Positions 46,242 to 56,564 of a stretch of 56,564 nucleotides of DNA are shown here, one piece after another. This stretch comes from Halomonas daqiaonensis (GTDB lineage Bacteria; Pseudomonadota; Gammaproteobacteria; Pseudomonadales; Halomonadaceae). The notes below the pieces were generated by a model. That model saw only the letters and a list, made by a program, of their open reading frames with translations. It searched no databases and was not told the DNA's origin. The position numbers and the translations under genes are program-made. Numbering within the stretch: position 1 is the stretch's first letter; the number at the start of each line of letters is the position of its first letter. Where the stretch lies: contig NZ_FOBC01000007.1 of assembly GCF_900109725.1 (NCBI RefSeq), positions 147,311 to 203,874 on the forward strand, in the 5' to 3' direction.

Positions 46242-48062
46242 ATGTCCGGTCAGATTCCTCAGCGCTTCATCGATGACCTTCTGGCTCGTGTCGACGTGGT
46301 CGAGGTAGTCGGTGAACGCGTGAAGCTGAAGAAGGCCGGGCGTAACCATGCGGGCCTCTGCCCCTTCCATCAGGAGAAGTCGCCGTCGTTCACCGTGAGC
46401 GCCGACAAGCAGTTCTATCATTGCTTTGGCTGCGGGGCCCACGGCAATGCCCTGCGCTTCCTGATGGAGTACGAGAACCTTCGCTTCCCCGAGGCGGTGG
46501 AACAGCTTGCCGCGCGGCTCGGCATGGAGGTGCCGCGAGAGGGGGCCGACGACCCACGTGCCCAGGCGCGCGAGCGCAAGCACAAGGAGGGGGTCAACCT
46601 GCTGGAGCTCTCGGCCAGCTACTATCGTGAGCGGCTGAAAATGCCCGAAGCGGAGGCCGCCCGCCAGTATCTTGCCGAGCGCGGGCTGTCGCCGGAGGTG
46701 CAGCAGGCCTTTGCCATCGGCTATGCCCCGGCCGGCTGGGAGGCGCTCAAGCGCCACCTCTCGGAGCGCGGCATCACCGAGGCCGTGCAGATCGAGTATG
46801 GCCTGCTGGTGCATCGCGAGGACAGCGGGCGGACCTATGACCGCTTCCGCGATCGGGTGATGTTCCCAATCCGCGATATCCGCGGGCGCACCATTGCCTT
46901 CGGCGGTCGGGTGCTGGGCGATGCCAAGCCCAAGTACCTCAACTCGCCCGAGACGCCAGTGTTCCACAAGGGGCGCGAGCTCTACGGCCTCTTCGAGGCG
47001 CGACAGGCCAATCCGCGGCTCGAGCGGCTGGTGATCGTCGAGGGCTACATGGATGTGGTGGCGCTGGCGCAGTTCGGTATCCGCAACGCTGTGGCCACTC
47101 TCGGGACCTCGACCAGCGAGGAGCACCTGGGGCGGCTGTTCCGGATGGTCGGCGAGGTGGTGTTCTGCTTCGACGGCGACCGGGCCGGTCGCCAAGCCGC
47201 AGCCCGAGCGCTGCAGACGGTATTGCCGCAGATGATTGACGGGCGACAGGCACGCTTCATGTTCCTGCCCGAGGGAGAGGACCCCGATACCCTGGTACGT
47301 CGGGAGGGTCCTGAGGCCTTCGAGGATCGCATCACCTGCGCCAGTCCCCTGTCGGAATTCCTCTTCGATCACGCCGCCGAGGGGCGCGATCTGGCAGCGA
47401 TCGAGGCGCGTGAGCGCTTCGCCAGCCAGGTGCTGTCGGCGATCGGCAAGCTGCCGGAAGGCGTGCTTAAGTCACTGCTGCTGACGGAACTCTCGCGGCG
47501 TACCGGCGTCGACCAGTCTCGTTTCGAGGCGCTGGTTACGCCCCGCGAAGAGCCCCAGGCGTCGCCGCCCCTCGCGGCAGATTCCGGCGGCGACGAGGCA
47601 TCTCGGCCCCTTCCTGAGCGGAGGGGTGGCACGACAGGTGGAGCATTGAGCCTGATGGGGCGAGTGCTGCAGCTGCTGGTCCACGAGCCGCGGTTGGTAG
47701 AGCGTCTTCCCGAGGAGAGCGACTGGTATCCCGGGGAAGAGCCGGATGCCTGGTTGTGTCACGAGGTGGAGCGGCTGTTGCGTGCAGGACGCTATCGCAG
47801 TGCCCAGGTGCTGCTGGCTCACTTCCACGGTACAGCGGAGGGCGAGAGGCTGGCCGAGCTGGCGCGTCGCGAACTGCTTATCCCGCCGAGGGCGAGGGCC
47901 GCCGAATTGGACGGCTTGATCGAGCACTTTCGACGACACCTCCTCAGGCCGTCGCACCAGGAAGAAGTCGACGCCCTCTTGTCAAAGCAGCAGCGGGGGG
48001 AGCGGCTTTCACAGGAGGAACGCCAGCGCCTGATGGGACTTCTGACCGAGCTCAAGGGGTGA
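46242..48062 (+). CDS. dnaG: DNA primase
   Basis: 606-residue primase making RNA primers at the fork. The zinc-binding CHC2 domain has Cys40, His43, Cys61 and Cys64 (GLCPFHQEKSP, YHCFGCGAHG). The core has GRTIAFGGRVLGDAKPKYLN and the TOPRIM motif LVIVEGYMDVVALAQFG with FCFDGDRAGRQAA. After a low-complexity linker at about 430-465 comes the C-terminal DnaB-binding domain. Confidence 0.96.
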   Translation: MSGQIPQRFIDDLLARVDVVEVVGERVKLKKAGRNHAGLCPFHQEKSPSFTVSADKQFYHCFGCGAHGNALRFLMEYENLRFPEAVEQLAARLGMEVPREGADDPRAQARERKHKEGVNLLELSASYYRERLKMPEAEAARQYLAERGLSPEVQQAFAIGYAPAGWEALKRHLSERGITEAVQIEYGLLVHREDSGRTYDRFRDRVMFPIRDIRGRTIAFGGRVLGDAKPKYLNSPETPVFHKGRELYGLFEARQANPRLERLVIVEGYMDVVALAQFGIRNAVATLGTSTSEEHLGRLFRMVGEVVFCFDGDRAGRQAAARALQTVLPQMIDGRQARFMFLPEGEDPDTLVRREGPEAFEDRITCASPLSEFLFDHAAEGRDLAAIEARERFASQVLSAIGKLPEGVLKSLLLTELSRRTGVDQSRFEALVTPREEPQASPPLAADSGGDEASRPLPERRGGTTGGALSLMGRVLQLLVHEPRLVERLPEESDWYPGEEPDAWLCHEVERLLRAGRYRSAQVLLAHFHGTAEGERLAELARRELLIPPRARAAELDGLIEHFRRHLLRPSHQEEVDALLSKQQRGERLSQEERQRLMGLLTELKG

Positions 48063-48200
48063 TGTAAGGTCCCGTTCCGCCTCGGGACGTTGGCGGCAGG
48101 GTTGAATTCTCTCCTATTATCACCACATAGAGTTGAGTGCCAGTTAACGGCTCAACCTGACAACCTAACACACCTGAGTGACCGCGCAAATACACCGAAC

Positions 48201-48230
48201 TGGCAGAAACGTGGTTTCACCCGCTATACT
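48201..48230 (+). promoter_or_regulatory. candidate internal promoter before rpoD
   Basis: TGGCAG (48201-48206), 18-bp spacer, TATACT (48225-48230), 73 bp before the rpoD start. An earlier TATTAT near 48114 is a further -10-like site. Internal rpoD promoters are common in this operon type. Confidence 0.45.
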
Positions 48231-48302
48231 GTTCGGCTTATCGAGTTTTCACCGCCTCAGTGCTTCAGGTGCTTCATTCTTCTTCGTCGAGATAGGGTTT
48301 CT

Positions 48303-50144
<1,842 letters not shown>

Positions 50145-50192
50145 CCGCAAACGCATGATCGGCAGGGTATTGGTATTGTGCCCATCCCGAAT

Positions 50193-50227
50193 GACAAACC
50201 CCGCAGGCATCGCCTGCGGGGTTTGTC
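50193..50227. terminator. terminator after rpoD
   Basis: GACAAACCCCGCAGGC (50193-50208) pairs perfectly over 16 bp with 50212-50227 around an ATC loop. The T/A-containing stem end (GGGGTTTGTC) replaces a separate T tract. It lies between rpoD and a gene on the other strand and can act both ways. Confidence 0.8.
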
Positions 50228-50267
50228 GCGTTTGGGGCGGGGCTTGTTGCGCCAGGAGTAAGGAGCG

Positions 50268-50924
50268 TCAGTCGGCCCGACGCGCCAAGGCCCAGCGGCG
50301 AGCAAGCAGGACCAGCTCGAACATTGCGATCAGGATCAGCGCATAGCCGAACAGTTCCACCACTTCCTCGGCGGCGCTCTTGAAGTCACGAAGGTAGTTC
50401 TCCTGCAGCACGGCACGCCAGAATTCCTGACGCCCATACAGCCGCGAGAACACATAGGTGGTCAAAAAGCCGGCGGTGAACAGGCCGAAGGAGAGGCTGT
50501 TGGCATAGCCCGCGAACTGTGCAGCGAACCCCCGGCGGTGACGAATCACGCTATAGAGGCTGGGCAGGATGATCAGTGCCACCAGCAGCTGCCAGGCCCC
50601 GTCGAAGACGTAGACATCCAGCAAGGCATCCTGTTCGCGGACCAGGGAGCTGGCTACGAAGGCGAGCAGCAACAGGCTCACGTCTGGCAGTTCGCGAAGT
50701 CCGACCCTCAAATAGAGCAGCAGGAGTGTCGAGAGCGCCAGCAGGCCGGTCTGGGCCAGTTCGATGAAGCCCTGTTCCGAAAAGCGGGTCTCGGGCAGGT
50801 AGAGGGCCTCGTAATAGACGCCCTGGGCGATGCCGGTGATCAGCAGAATATACAGGATGGCCCTCAGGCAGGTGGCGGCGAAGCTGATCGGCATGGGGCC
50901 TTCGTGCGGGAGATGGGGAGGCAT
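50268..50924 (-). CDS. six-helix membrane protein of unknown function
   Basis: About 218 residues with roughly six hydrophobic segments (ILYILLITGIAQGVYYEALY, TGLLALSTLLLLYL, LLVALIILPSLYSVI, SFGLFTAGFLTTYVFSRLY and others) and a conserved-looking EEVVELFGYALILIAMFELV near the end. I do not recognise it. The frame is open to a TTG at 50948; ATG 50924 or ATG 50894 (GAAGG just upstream) are better starts. Confidence 0.65.
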   Translation of the reverse strand: MPPHLPHEGPMPISFAATCLRAILYILLITGIAQGVYYEALYLPETRFSEQGFIELAQTGLLALSTLLLLYLRVGLRELPDVSLLLLAFVASSLVREQDALLDVYVFDGAWQLLVALIILPSLYSVIRHRRGFAAQFAGYANSLSFGLFTAGFLTTYVFSRLYGRQEFWRAVLQENYLRDFKSAAEEVVELFGYALILIAMFELVLLARRWALARRAD

Positions 50925-50948
50925 CGCGGGTCCATTCAAGCAAGACAA

Positions 50949-51278
50949 CTGAAGTGGGCCATTGTACCGACTCGCCCCCTGGCGTGCCTACTCGACGAAT
51001 TCGCCAGTCGGCCAGGGCTGGCCTTGGACCAGGTCAAGCGCGATGCTACCAAGGGGGTTGCGTTTTTGTTTGCAAGCTATTGATCGCGTGGGCATCTACA
51101 CCATTGGTCGAGTTCGGTACTTCTCCTGTTGCCGTGCCGCGGTCAGTCCTCTAGCTTACGTTAACGTAAAGTGCCATCCAGGCCCTCGATGCCGGAACCG
51201 CCGCACAACGACAACAGCTAAAAACAACGACAACAGCATCCACGGCGGATCGCTCGGGCGATCCAGAGAGGACGAAAC
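50949..51278. promoter_or_regulatory. control region before the ABC importer, with ACGTTAACGT palindrome
   Basis: In this roughly 330-bp gap the clearest signal is the perfect 14-bp palindrome TTACGTTAACGTAA (51156-51169), about 110 bp before the first transporter gene. It is operator-like and reminiscent of sites of MerR-family regulators of branched-chain amino acid catabolism such as LiuR, but that is from memory and unproved. A TACAAT on the minus strand near 50966 may serve the membrane protein. The rest shows nothing I can name. Confidence 0.45.
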
Positions 51279-52052
51279 ATGACCCAGGAGTTCATACTGG
51301 AAACTCGCGGGCTGACCAAGGAATTTCGCGGCTTCACCGCCGTGGACGACGTCAACCTGCAGGTCCGGGAAGGGCATATCCATGCCCTGATCGGCCCCAA
51401 CGGGGCCGGCAAGACCACCGTCTTCAACCTGCTCACCAAGTTCCTGCCGCCGACTCGCGGCGAGATCCTCTATCGCGGCAAGCCGATCACGAGCATGAAG
51501 GCCAACGAGATCGCCCGGCTGGGGTTGGTACGCTCCTTCCAGATCTCGGCGGTGTTTGCCCACATGACCGCCATGGAGAACGTTCGCGTAGCCCTGCAGC
51601 GCAAGCTGGGGACCTCCTTCCATTTCTGGAAATCCGAGAAGAGCCTCGAGCACCTCAATGACCGCGCCCTGGAGCTTCTCGACGAAGTGGGTCTGCGCGA
51701 GTACGCCGACGTGCTGACCGTCGAGATGCCCTACGGACGCAAACGGGCGCTGGAGGTTGCGACGACCCTGGCCCTGGAGCCTACCCTGATGCTACTCGAC
51801 GAGCCCACCCAAGGCATGGGGGCCGAGGACGTCGACCGCATCGTCGAGCTGATCCAGCGGGTCTCGAAAGGCCGCACCGTTCTGATGGTGGAGCACAACC
51901 TCAGCGTGGTCAGCCGGCTGTGCGACCGCATCACCGTACTGGCGCGTGGTAGCGTGCTGGCTGAAGGTAACTACCAGGAGGTCTCTCGCAATCCCTTGGT
52001 GCGCGAGGCCTATATGGGCAGCGAGGCGGCAGAAGAGGAGGCCAGCGCATGA
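51279..52052 (+). CDS. livG: ABC transporter ATP-binding protein, LivG type
   Basis: 257-residue ATPase of a branched-chain amino acid/amide/urea (HAAT) family importer. Walker A is GPNGAGKTTVFNLL, Walker B LMLLDEPTQGMG, and the signature sequence is degenerate (MPYGRKRALEVATTL instead of LSYGxQR). First gene of G-F-binding protein-H-M; ATGA overlap with the next ATPase gene. Confidence 0.9.
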   Translation: MTQEFILETRGLTKEFRGFTAVDDVNLQVREGHIHALIGPNGAGKTTVFNLLTKFLPPTRGEILYRGKPITSMKANEIARLGLVRSFQISAVFAHMTAMENVRVALQRKLGTSFHFWKSEKSLEHLNDRALELLDEVGLREYADVLTVEMPYGRKRALEVATTLALEPTLMLLDEPTQGMGAEDVDRIVELIQRVSKGRTVLMVEHNLSVVSRLCDRITVLARGSVLAEGNYQEVSRNPLVREAYMGSEAAEEEASA

Positions 52053-52795
52053 GCCAGGCAGCCGAGAAGCTTACCGAGTACCAAGACCTGGACGGTGCCG
52101 AAATGCTGCGGGTTAGCGACCTGCACGCCTTCTATGGCGAGTCGCACATCCTCCACGGCGTCGACTTCGATGTGAAACGGGGCGAGCTGGTGACCCTGCT
52201 GGGGCGCAACGGCGCCGGGCGCAGCACCACTCTCAAGGCGATCATGAACATGGTCGGTCGGCGCAACGGCTCGATCATGATCAACGGTAACGAGACCCTG
52301 GGCATGAAGCCCCACCACATCCCGCGGCTGGGCATCGGCTACTGCCCCGAGGAACGCGGCATCTTCGCCAGTCTCGATGTCGAGGAGAATCTGCTGCTGC
52401 CGCCCACGGTGCGCTCCGGCGGCATGTCCATCGACGAAATCTACGCGATGTTTCCCAACCTCTACGAGCGGCGGCGCAGCCAGGGCACCCGGCTCTCCGG
52501 CGGCGAGCAGCAGATGCTGGCCATGGCACGCATCCTGCGTACTGGCGCTCGTTTGCTGCTGCTCGACGAGATCACCGAGGGACTCGCTCCGGTCATCGTC
52601 CAGACGCTGGGCGAGGTGCTGGTCAAGCTCAAGGAACGTGGCATGACCGTCGTGCTGGTGGAGCAGAACTTCCGCTTCGCCGCCCCGCTGGCCGACCGCC
52701 ACTTCGTGATGGAACACGGTCGCATCATCGAGGAGATCAGTGCCGCCGAGTTGCCTTCGCGGCGCGAGCACCTCAACTCCCTGCTGGGGGTATGA
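52049..52795 (+). CDS. livF: ABC transporter ATP-binding protein, LivF type, with variant Walker A
   Basis: 248-residue ATPase partner of the preceding gene. The Walker A reads LLGRNGAGRSTTLKAI, with Arg (codon CGC near 52222) where the phosphate-binding Lys is expected. The signature TRLSGGEQQMLAMARIL and Walker B LLLLDEITEGLAP are intact, as is the LVEQNF switch region. Either one nucleotide site is modified or this is an accepted variant of the subfamily. Confidence 0.9.
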   Translation: MSQAAEKLTEYQDLDGAEMLRVSDLHAFYGESHILHGVDFDVKRGELVTLLGRNGAGRSTTLKAIMNMVGRRNGSIMINGNETLGMKPHHIPRLGIGYCPEERGIFASLDVEENLLLPPTVRSGGMSIDEIYAMFPNLYERRRSQGTRLSGGEQQMLAMARILRTGARLLLLDEITEGLAPVIVQTLGEVLVKLKERGMTVVLVEQNFRFAAPLADRHFVMEHGRIIEEISAAELPSRREHLNSLLGV

Positions 52796-52886
52796 CGGCT
52801 CGCCGTCCTCCCTGCAGTTCATCCACCACAATGCAACCCGCATCGACAACAACAAGTCAGCCCCCCGGGGCCATGGAGATGACACA

Positions 52887-54107
52887 ATGACCTTCAGCAA
52901 GAAGACGCTTGCCAGCAGCATCGCCCTCGCCGCCGCCACTCTGATGGCCAGCGGTGCTCAGGCACAGATGAGCAACGACGAAGTACGCATTGGCTACCTG
53001 GCCGATATGTCCGGCACCTATCGGGATCTCGCCGGTCCGGGCGGTCTCGAGGCCCTGATGATGGCCGTCGAGGATTTCGGCGGCACGGTGAACGGGGTGC
53101 CCATCGAGGTGTTCAGCGCCGATGACCGCAACAGCGCCGACGTGGGGGCCAACACCGTGCGTGGCTGGATGGACCAGGAGAACGTCGACCTCGTGGCCGG
53201 CATGGTGGCCTCGTCGGTTTCCATCGCCGTGACCAAGCTGCTCGACGGCACCGACACCCTGGCCATCATCTCCGGCTCTGCGGCCTCCAGCATCACCAAC
53301 GAGCACTGCACGCCCAATCACATCCACTATGTCTACGACACCTATCCGCTGGCCAACGGCACGGCCAAGGCGGTGGTGGAGCAGGGCGGTGACACCTGGT
53401 TCATGCTCACCGCCGACTATGCCTTCGGTCATGCACTGGAAAGCGACGTTACCAAGGTGGTGGAAGAGAACGGAGGCGAAGTCGTCGGCACTATCCGTCA
53501 CCCCTTCCCAACCAACGACTTCTCGTCCTACATCCTCCAGGCCCAAGGCTCCGGCGCGGACATCATCGGCCTGGCCAATGCCGGCTCCGATACCGTCAAT
53601 GCCATTACCACCGCCAGCCAGTTCGGCGTGGTCCAGGCTGGTCAGCAGCTCGCCGGCCTGCTGATCTTCCTCAACGACGTCCATGCACTGGGTCTGGAAA
53701 AAACCCAGGGTCTTCTGTTGACCACCGGCTGGTACTGGGACATGGATGACGAATCGCGCGAGTGGGCGCAGCGCTACTATGAGCGCACCGAACGCATGCC
53801 GACCATGGTCCAGGCGGGCATCTACTCCAGCACCATGAACTACCTGGAGGCCGTGGAAGCAGCTGATACCGATAACGCCGCGGCGGTTCGGGCACAGATG
53901 GCCGATGGCCCGATCAACGACTTCTTTGCCCGTAATGGCCGCATCCGCGAGGACGGCCGCATGGTCCACGACATGTACCTGGCCGAGGTGAAGTCTCCGG
54001 AAGAGTCCACCGGCGAGTGGGACCTCTACAACATCCAGGCCACCATCCCTGCCGAAGAGGCCTACCGGCCGCTCTCCGAAAGCCAGTGCGATCTGGTCAA
54101 TAACTGA
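52887..54107 (+). CDS. periplasmic substrate-binding protein of HAAT-type ABC importer
   Basis: 406-residue type I periplasmic binding protein (Peripla_BP_6). Signal peptide MTFSKKTLASSIALAAATLM to ASGAQA, then VRIGYLADMSGTYRDLAGPG, IEVFSADDRNSADVGANTVR and WFMLTADYAFGHALESDV. The mature sequence is acidic, fitting a halophile. The substrate cannot be told from sequence; branched-chain amino acids, amides or urea are candidates. The start follows a strong signal-peptide pattern; the open frame above it overlaps livF. Confidence 0.9.
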   Translation: MTFSKKTLASSIALAAATLMASGAQAQMSNDEVRIGYLADMSGTYRDLAGPGGLEALMMAVEDFGGTVNGVPIEVFSADDRNSADVGANTVRGWMDQENVDLVAGMVASSVSIAVTKLLDGTDTLAIISGSAASSITNEHCTPNHIHYVYDTYPLANGTAKAVVEQGGDTWFMLTADYAFGHALESDVTKVVEENGGEVVGTIRHPFPTNDFSSYILQAQGSGADIIGLANAGSDTVNAITTASQFGVVQAGQQLAGLLIFLNDVHALGLEKTQGLLLTTGWYWDMDDESREWAQRYYERTERMPTMVQAGIYSSTMNYLEAVEAADTDNAAAVRAQMADGPINDFFARNGRIREDGRMVHDMYLAEVKSPEESTGEWDLYNIQATIPAEEAYRPLSESQCDLVNN

Positions 54108-54165
54108 GTACGGCTGGAACCGGCGGCGGCCTCGGCCGCCGCCTCTCTGATGGGAGGTCCATGAC

Positions 54166-55053
54166 ATGACAATGATTTTCGGGGTGCCGTTGGCGGTGTT
54201 CATGGGCCAGCTGATGCTGGGCCTGATCAACGGTGCCTTCTATGCCCTGCTCAGCCTGGGGCTGGCGGTGATCTTCGGCCTGCTGAAGATCGTCAACTTC
54301 GCCCACGGCGCCCAGTACATGCTGGGCGCCTTCGCTGCCCTGCTGGGCCTGCAGTACCTGGGGCTCAACTACTGGATGGCACTGCTGCTGGTGCCTCTGG
54401 TGGTGGGTGGACTGGGCATGCTGATCGAACGCTACCTGCTGCGTCGTATCGCCCATCTCGACCATCTCTACGGGCTACTGCTCACCTTCGGTCTGGCACT
54501 GATCTTCGAGGGCAGCCTGATCAACTTCTTCGGCGTGTCGGGCTCGAGCTACCCGACACCCGCTGCCCTGCAGGGCGGTCTCAACCTGGGCTTCATGTTC
54601 CTGCCCACCTACCGTGCCTGGGTGCTGGTGGCGGCGCTGGTGGTCTGTCTGGGGACCTGGTTCATCATCGAGCGCACCCGTCTCGGTGCCTACCTGCGGG
54701 CCGGTACCGAGAACTCGGCGCTGATGCAGGCCTTCGGCGTCAACGTGCCGCTGCTGATCACCCTGACCTACGGCTTCGGAGTGGCGCTGGCTGCCTTCGC
54801 CGGCGTGTTGGCCGCCCCGCTCTATCCGGTATCACCGACCATGGGTTCGAGCCTTCTGATCGTGGTCTTCGCCGTGGTGGTGATCGGTGGCATGGGTTCC
54901 ATACTGGGAGCCATTCTCACCGGCCTGGCCATGGGCCTGATCGAGGGCCTGACCAAGGTGTACTACCCCGAGGCCGCTAACACCGTGATCTTTCTGGTGA
55001 TGATCCTGGTGCTGCTACTGCGCCCCGCGGGACTCTTCGGCAAGGAGGCATGA
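54166..55053 (+). CDS. livH: ABC transporter permease, LivH type
   Basis: 295-residue membrane permease with eight or so helices: GLINGAFYALLSLGLAVIFG, LKIVNFAHGAQYMLGAFAAL and the C-terminal LVVFAVVVIGGMGSILGAIL region. The NFAHG motif is typical of LivH. Follows the binding protein by 58 bp and precedes the second permease by 4 bp. Confidence 0.92.
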   Translation: MTMIFGVPLAVFMGQLMLGLINGAFYALLSLGLAVIFGLLKIVNFAHGAQYMLGAFAALLGLQYLGLNYWMALLLVPLVVGGLGMLIERYLLRRIAHLDHLYGLLLTFGLALIFEGSLINFFGVSGSSYPTPAALQGGLNLGFMFLPTYRAWVLVAALVVCLGTWFIIERTRLGAYLRAGTENSALMQAFGVNVPLLITLTYGFGVALAAFAGVLAAPLYPVSPTMGSSLLIVVFAVVVIGGMGSILGAILTGLAMGLIEGLTKVYYPEAANTVIFLVMILVLLLRPAGLFGKEA

Positions 55054-55057
55054 CCTG

Positions 55058-56041
55058 ATGGCCACGACCCAACAAATGACCCCGGCCATGCAGCGGCAGC
55101 GTAATGCCCGGCTGCGTCGCAACACGCTCTACCTGGTCCTGATAGTGATCGGCCTACTGGCGCCGCTTGCCGTCTACCCGGTGTTCCTGATGAAGGTGCT
55201 GTGCTTTGCGCTGTTCGCCTGCGCCTTCAACCTGCTGCTCGGCTATGCCGGTCTGCTCTCCTTCGGGCACGCCGCCTTCCTGGCCACCGGCGGCTACTTC
55301 ACCGGTATCATGTTGGCGAGCTATCCGGGGCTGACCCCCGAGCTTGGCATCCTGATCGGCACCTTCGCCGCCGTGGTGCTCGGCACCTTCTTCGGGGTGC
55401 TGTCGATCCGCCGTCAGGGGATCTATTTCGCCATGGTGACCCTGGCCCTGGCGCAGATGATGTTCTTCTTCTTCATCCAGGCGCCCTTCACCGGCGGCGA
55501 GGACGGCCTGCACGGCGTCCCGCGGGGTGAGCTGTTCGGGCTGATCAGCCTGAGCAACAACTTCAGCATGTACTACTTCGTGCTGGCGGTCTTCGTGATC
55601 GGCTTCGCCATCATCCAGCGCACCGTGCATTCGCCCTTCGGCCAGGTGCTCAAGGCGATTCGCGAGAACGAGCCGCGGGCGGTATCGCTGGGCTACAACG
55701 TCGACGCCTACAAGCTGGTGGCCTTTGTGCTCTCCGCCGGTCTGGCCGGCCTGGCAGGGTCCACCAAGACGGTGGTCTTCCAGTTGGCTTCGCTGACCGA
55801 TGCCCACTGGCACATGTCCGGCGAGGTGATCCTGATGACCCTGCTGGGCGGTGTGGGCACCCTGTTCGGCCCCGTGGTGGGTGCCGGCCTGGTGGTGAGC
55901 CTGCAGACACAACTGGCCCAGTCGCCGCTGGGCAACTGGGTGAGCGTGATTCTCGGCCTGATCTTCGTGGTCTGCGTGCTGAGCTTCCGCAGCGGCATCG
56001 TCGGTGAGATCCAAAAAATGGTGCGCAAGAACTTCAAGTAG
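55058..56041 (+). CDS. livM: ABC transporter permease, LivM type
   Basis: 327-residue permease with NLLLGYAGLLSFGHAAFLAT, FGVLSIRRQGIYFAMVTLAL and MTLLGGVGTLFGPVVGAGLV, the LivM pattern. A hydrophilic N-terminus of about 25 residues precedes the first helix. Last gene of the transporter operon. Confidence 0.92.
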   Translation: MATTQQMTPAMQRQRNARLRRNTLYLVLIVIGLLAPLAVYPVFLMKVLCFALFACAFNLLLGYAGLLSFGHAAFLATGGYFTGIMLASYPGLTPELGILIGTFAAVVLGTFFGVLSIRRQGIYFAMVTLALAQMMFFFFIQAPFTGGEDGLHGVPRGELFGLISLSNNFSMYYFVLAVFVIGFAIIQRTVHSPFGQVLKAIRENEPRAVSLGYNVDAYKLVAFVLSAGLAGLAGSTKTVVFQLASLTDAHWHMSGEVILMTLLGGVGTLFGPVVGAGLVVSLQTQLAQSPLGNWVSVILGLIFVVCVLSFRSGIVGEIQKMVRKNFK

Positions 56042-56058
56042 GCATCGGCAGCCACGAC

Positions 56059-56090
56059 GCCATCGGGCGCCCCACGGGGCGCCCGATGGC
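56059..56090 (+). terminator. terminator after livM
   Basis: GCCATCGGGCGCCCC and GGGGCGCCCGATGGC pair over about 14 bp around a very small loop and are followed by GTTT. Confidence 0.8.
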
Positions 56091-56142
56091 GTTTATGGCT
56101 ATCTGGCAGGGCATGAAGATGAGCCTTTCCTCCTTCAACTGA

Positions 56143-56564
<422 letters not shown>

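Overview
The window reads as the chromosome of a moderately halophilic gammaproteobacterium of the Halomonas type (Halomonadaceae). The DNA is GC-rich and almost fully coding. Gene order over long stretches is the one familiar from pseudomonads: rnr-rlmB-rpsF-rpsR-rplI-dnaB, and amgK/murU-lptD-surA-pdxA-rsmA-apaG-apaH-glpE-cca-folK-folB-plsY-tsaD-rpsU-dnaG-rpoD. Two complete Mrp cation/proton antiporter operons and a PhaR polyhydroxybutyrate regulator fit a salt- and alkali-tolerant, PHB-storing heterotroph. The assignment rests on gene content and protein character; no database was searched.

Layout. 1-209: two tandem tRNA-Leu(CAG) genes on the minus strand, the first cut by the window edge. 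334-8460: RNase R and RlmB, the S6/S18/membrane protein/L9 cluster, replicative helicase DnaB and two small conserved proteins. 8474-11372: an iron-sulfur photolyase with a truncated DCC-family gene behind it, and divergent ferrochelatase. 11416-23466: two Mrp antiporter operons back to back, one with fused MrpA-MrpB (minus strand) and one with separate subunits (plus strand). 23547-25035: a cryptochrome-DASH gene behind a perfect TGTACA-type palindrome. 25193-32144: cell-wall lytic transglycosylase, retropepsin-like protease, RsmE, PhaR, PurD, thioesterase, PrkB, HIT protein and Coq7. 32390-41791: OsmC-like protein, the MurNAc recycling pair AmgK/MurU, LptD, a short SurA, PdxA, RsmA, ApaG, ApaH and GlpE. 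41795-50144: Cca, folate enzymes, PlsY, TsaD and the macromolecular synthesis operon rpsU-dnaG-rpoD. 50268-56041: a membrane protein and a five-gene branched-chain-amino-acid-type ABC importer. 56194-end: start of a class III alcohol dehydrogenase.

Most coding content is housekeeping; the unusual material lies between and at the edges of genes. It comprises (i) a dispersed, strongly palindromic element in three copies with compensatory base changes, one copy carrying a long apical extension; (ii) a 7-bp tandem-repeat family, including an almost 11-copy array that begins at the osmC stop codon and a degenerate counterpart directly after the facing coq7 stop; (iii) a 174-bp inverted-repeat-ended element inside the second mrp operon, overlapping the mrpE stop codon; (iv) TGTACA-type sites in front of both unrelated photolyase genes; (v) a SurA that lacks both parvulin domains; and (vi) a LivF-type ATPase with arginine in place of the Walker A lysine. 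I saw no prophage, transposase, CRISPR array, restriction system or toxin-antitoxin pair.
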